The notes beneath the pieces were generated by a model that worked only from the letters and a program-made list of their open reading frames with translations, did no database searches and was not told the origin of the DNA. A program made the translations under genes and the position numbers. Shown piece after piece: positions 63,212 to 64,000 of a stretch of 64,000 bases of DNA. The stretch comes from Nansenia antarctica (Eukaryota; Chordata; Actinopteri; Argentiniformes; Microstomatidae): NCBI GenBank assembly GCA_963989245.1, contig OZ022352.1:15053545-15117544 (forward strand), given 5' to 3'. Position 1 is the first letter of the stretch. Each line of letters starts with the position of its first letter.

Positions 63212-63446
63212 TGTAGTGACTACATTATGGGTTCATGTTCTCCTCTTACTGTTGGTTGTGTAGTGGGAGGGAACCAGTTCTGGCACTAGGGGCAGAGGGG
63301 AGGATTATTAACGTTGCACCTTCCTGTTTAGATACACGAGTTTTGGTAACCATTTTCTGGTCCTGTACTGAGAGTACAAGTTGTTGTTTTGATTAAACAG
63401 TTATCATTACGTTGCCTACGTCTTTCCTTTTTCCTCCGGCACTACA
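63212..63446 (+). repeat. 3' LTR of the Gypsy element
   Basis: No difference from the 5' LTR was seen on direct reading. Confidence 0.95.
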
Positions 63447-63815
63447 ATATGCTCGTTATGAAGGTAGATATGGCTGTTATGAAGGTAGATATGCTCGTTA
63501 TGAAGGTAGATATGCTCGTTATGAAGGTAGATGGCTGTTATGAAGATAGATATGGTCGTTATGAGGGTAGATATGGTCGTTATGAAGGTAGATATGATCG
63601 TTATGAAGGTAGATGGCTGTTATGAAGATAGATATGGTCATTATGAGCGTAGATATGGTCGTTATGAAGGTAGATATGATCGTTATGAAGGTAGATATGG
63701 TCGTTATGGAGGTAGATATGGTCGTTATGAAGGTAGATATGGTCGTTATGAAGGTAAATAGCCTATGGCTGTTATGAAGGTAGATATGGCTGTTATGAAG
63801 GTTGAAGGCTGCATG
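63447..63815. repeat. 21-bp minisatellite, part 2
   Basis: About 17 units of TAGATATGGTCGTTATGAAG variants, continuing the array of 58803-58916. Open in several frames; ORFs there are artefacts. Confidence 0.95.
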
Positions 63816-64000
63816 ATCCACAGCGAGGCTGTTGTCATAACATAAGGTTTAAAAAGGCCATCGATCAAGGAGATGCATTCAATTGATTTCCTTTGCTCTT
63901 AAGTAGGCCTATTGTGTATTTAAGTAGGCCTATTGTGTATTTGTGAATACGTAGCAAGCAAAAATGTCATTTGAATTCGAATGAAGCGCTATTTAGACAG

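Larger units (their letters stand above)
58917..63446 (+). mobile_element. Full-length Ty3/Gypsy LTR retrotransposon
   Basis: 4530 bp: LTR 58917-59151, primer-binding site, gag, pol, polypurine tract, LTR 63212-63446. The order PR-RT-RNase H-integrase is Ty3/Gypsy. There is no env-like ORF. Both LTRs are 235 bp and appear identical base for base. No perfect target duplication is visible (GATGG before, ATATG after), perhaps because it landed in a tandem repeat. Confidence 0.95.

Noticed and set aside
63389..63821. Tyr/Glu/Val repeat ORFs
   Set aside because: Translated 21-bp minisatellite.

Overview
The window is nuclear DNA of a ray-finned (teleost) fish; the species cannot be told from sequence alone. 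The evidence is multi-exon genes with GT-AG introns, a conserved vertebrate gene neighbourhood, egg-envelope ZP genes of the teleost type (proline-rich repeats plus trefoil plus ZP domain), and fish-type mobile elements (V-SINE-like SINE, L2-like LINE ends, PIF/Harbinger and hAT MITEs, Tc1, Ty3/Gypsy). Coding DNA is a small fraction; introns and intergenic DNA are packed with minisatellites, microsatellites and nested transposons.

Layout. 36-1715 (-): 5' coding exons of a carnitine palmitoyltransferase 1 gene (cpt1b by synteny), running off the left edge. 4494-13492: a large inverted duplication whose arms each carry an eight-exon BTB-Kelch gene, head to head (4505-8655 on -, 10036-13481 on +); the left copy is splice-intact, the right copy has lost one acceptor AG. 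13500-14600: LINE fragment abutting the outer edge of the right arm. 16146-34505 (-): complete 11-exon choline kinase beta gene (chkb, 438 aa by my splicing), whose introns hold a solo LTR, a 1.2 kb TIR element, an intact 4.4 kb hAT transposon with a seven-exon 776-aa transposase, PIF/Harbinger and hAT MITEs, and many tandem repeats. 35-44.7 kb: repeat-only region (LINEs, SINEs, MITEs, a broken Tc1 with a LINE inside). 45890-49585 (-) and 53474-56418 (+): two divergent egg-envelope genes, a trefoil-containing ZP1/ZP4-type (choriogenin H-like, 613 aa) and a ZP3-type (478 aa), which share promoter, 5' UTR and signal peptide sequence. 57856-57920 (+): first coding exon of mapk8ip2 (JIP2), continuing off the right edge; its intron 1 contains a full-length Ty3/Gypsy retrotransposon (58917-63446) with apparently identical 235-bp LTRs and open gag and pol.

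Synteny: cpt1b, chkb and mapk8ip2 are neighbours on human 22q13.33, so the window is that conserved block with a duplicated kelch gene and a ZP gene pair inserted. cpt1b and chkb are read in the same direction (chkb upstream), as in mammals. Functionally the genes are not one pathway: mitochondrial fatty-acid import (cpt1b), phosphatidylcholine synthesis (chkb), probable ubiquitin-ligase adaptor (kelch), egg coat (ZP pair), JNK scaffold (mapk8ip2).

The most unusual observations are a tandem array of ten consensus 5' splice sites at the start of chkb intron 9, the palindromic kelch duplication with a lost acceptor and a possible frame-restoring alternative, the shared 5' module of two different ZP subfamilies, and two intact, probably young mobile elements (Gypsy and hAT).
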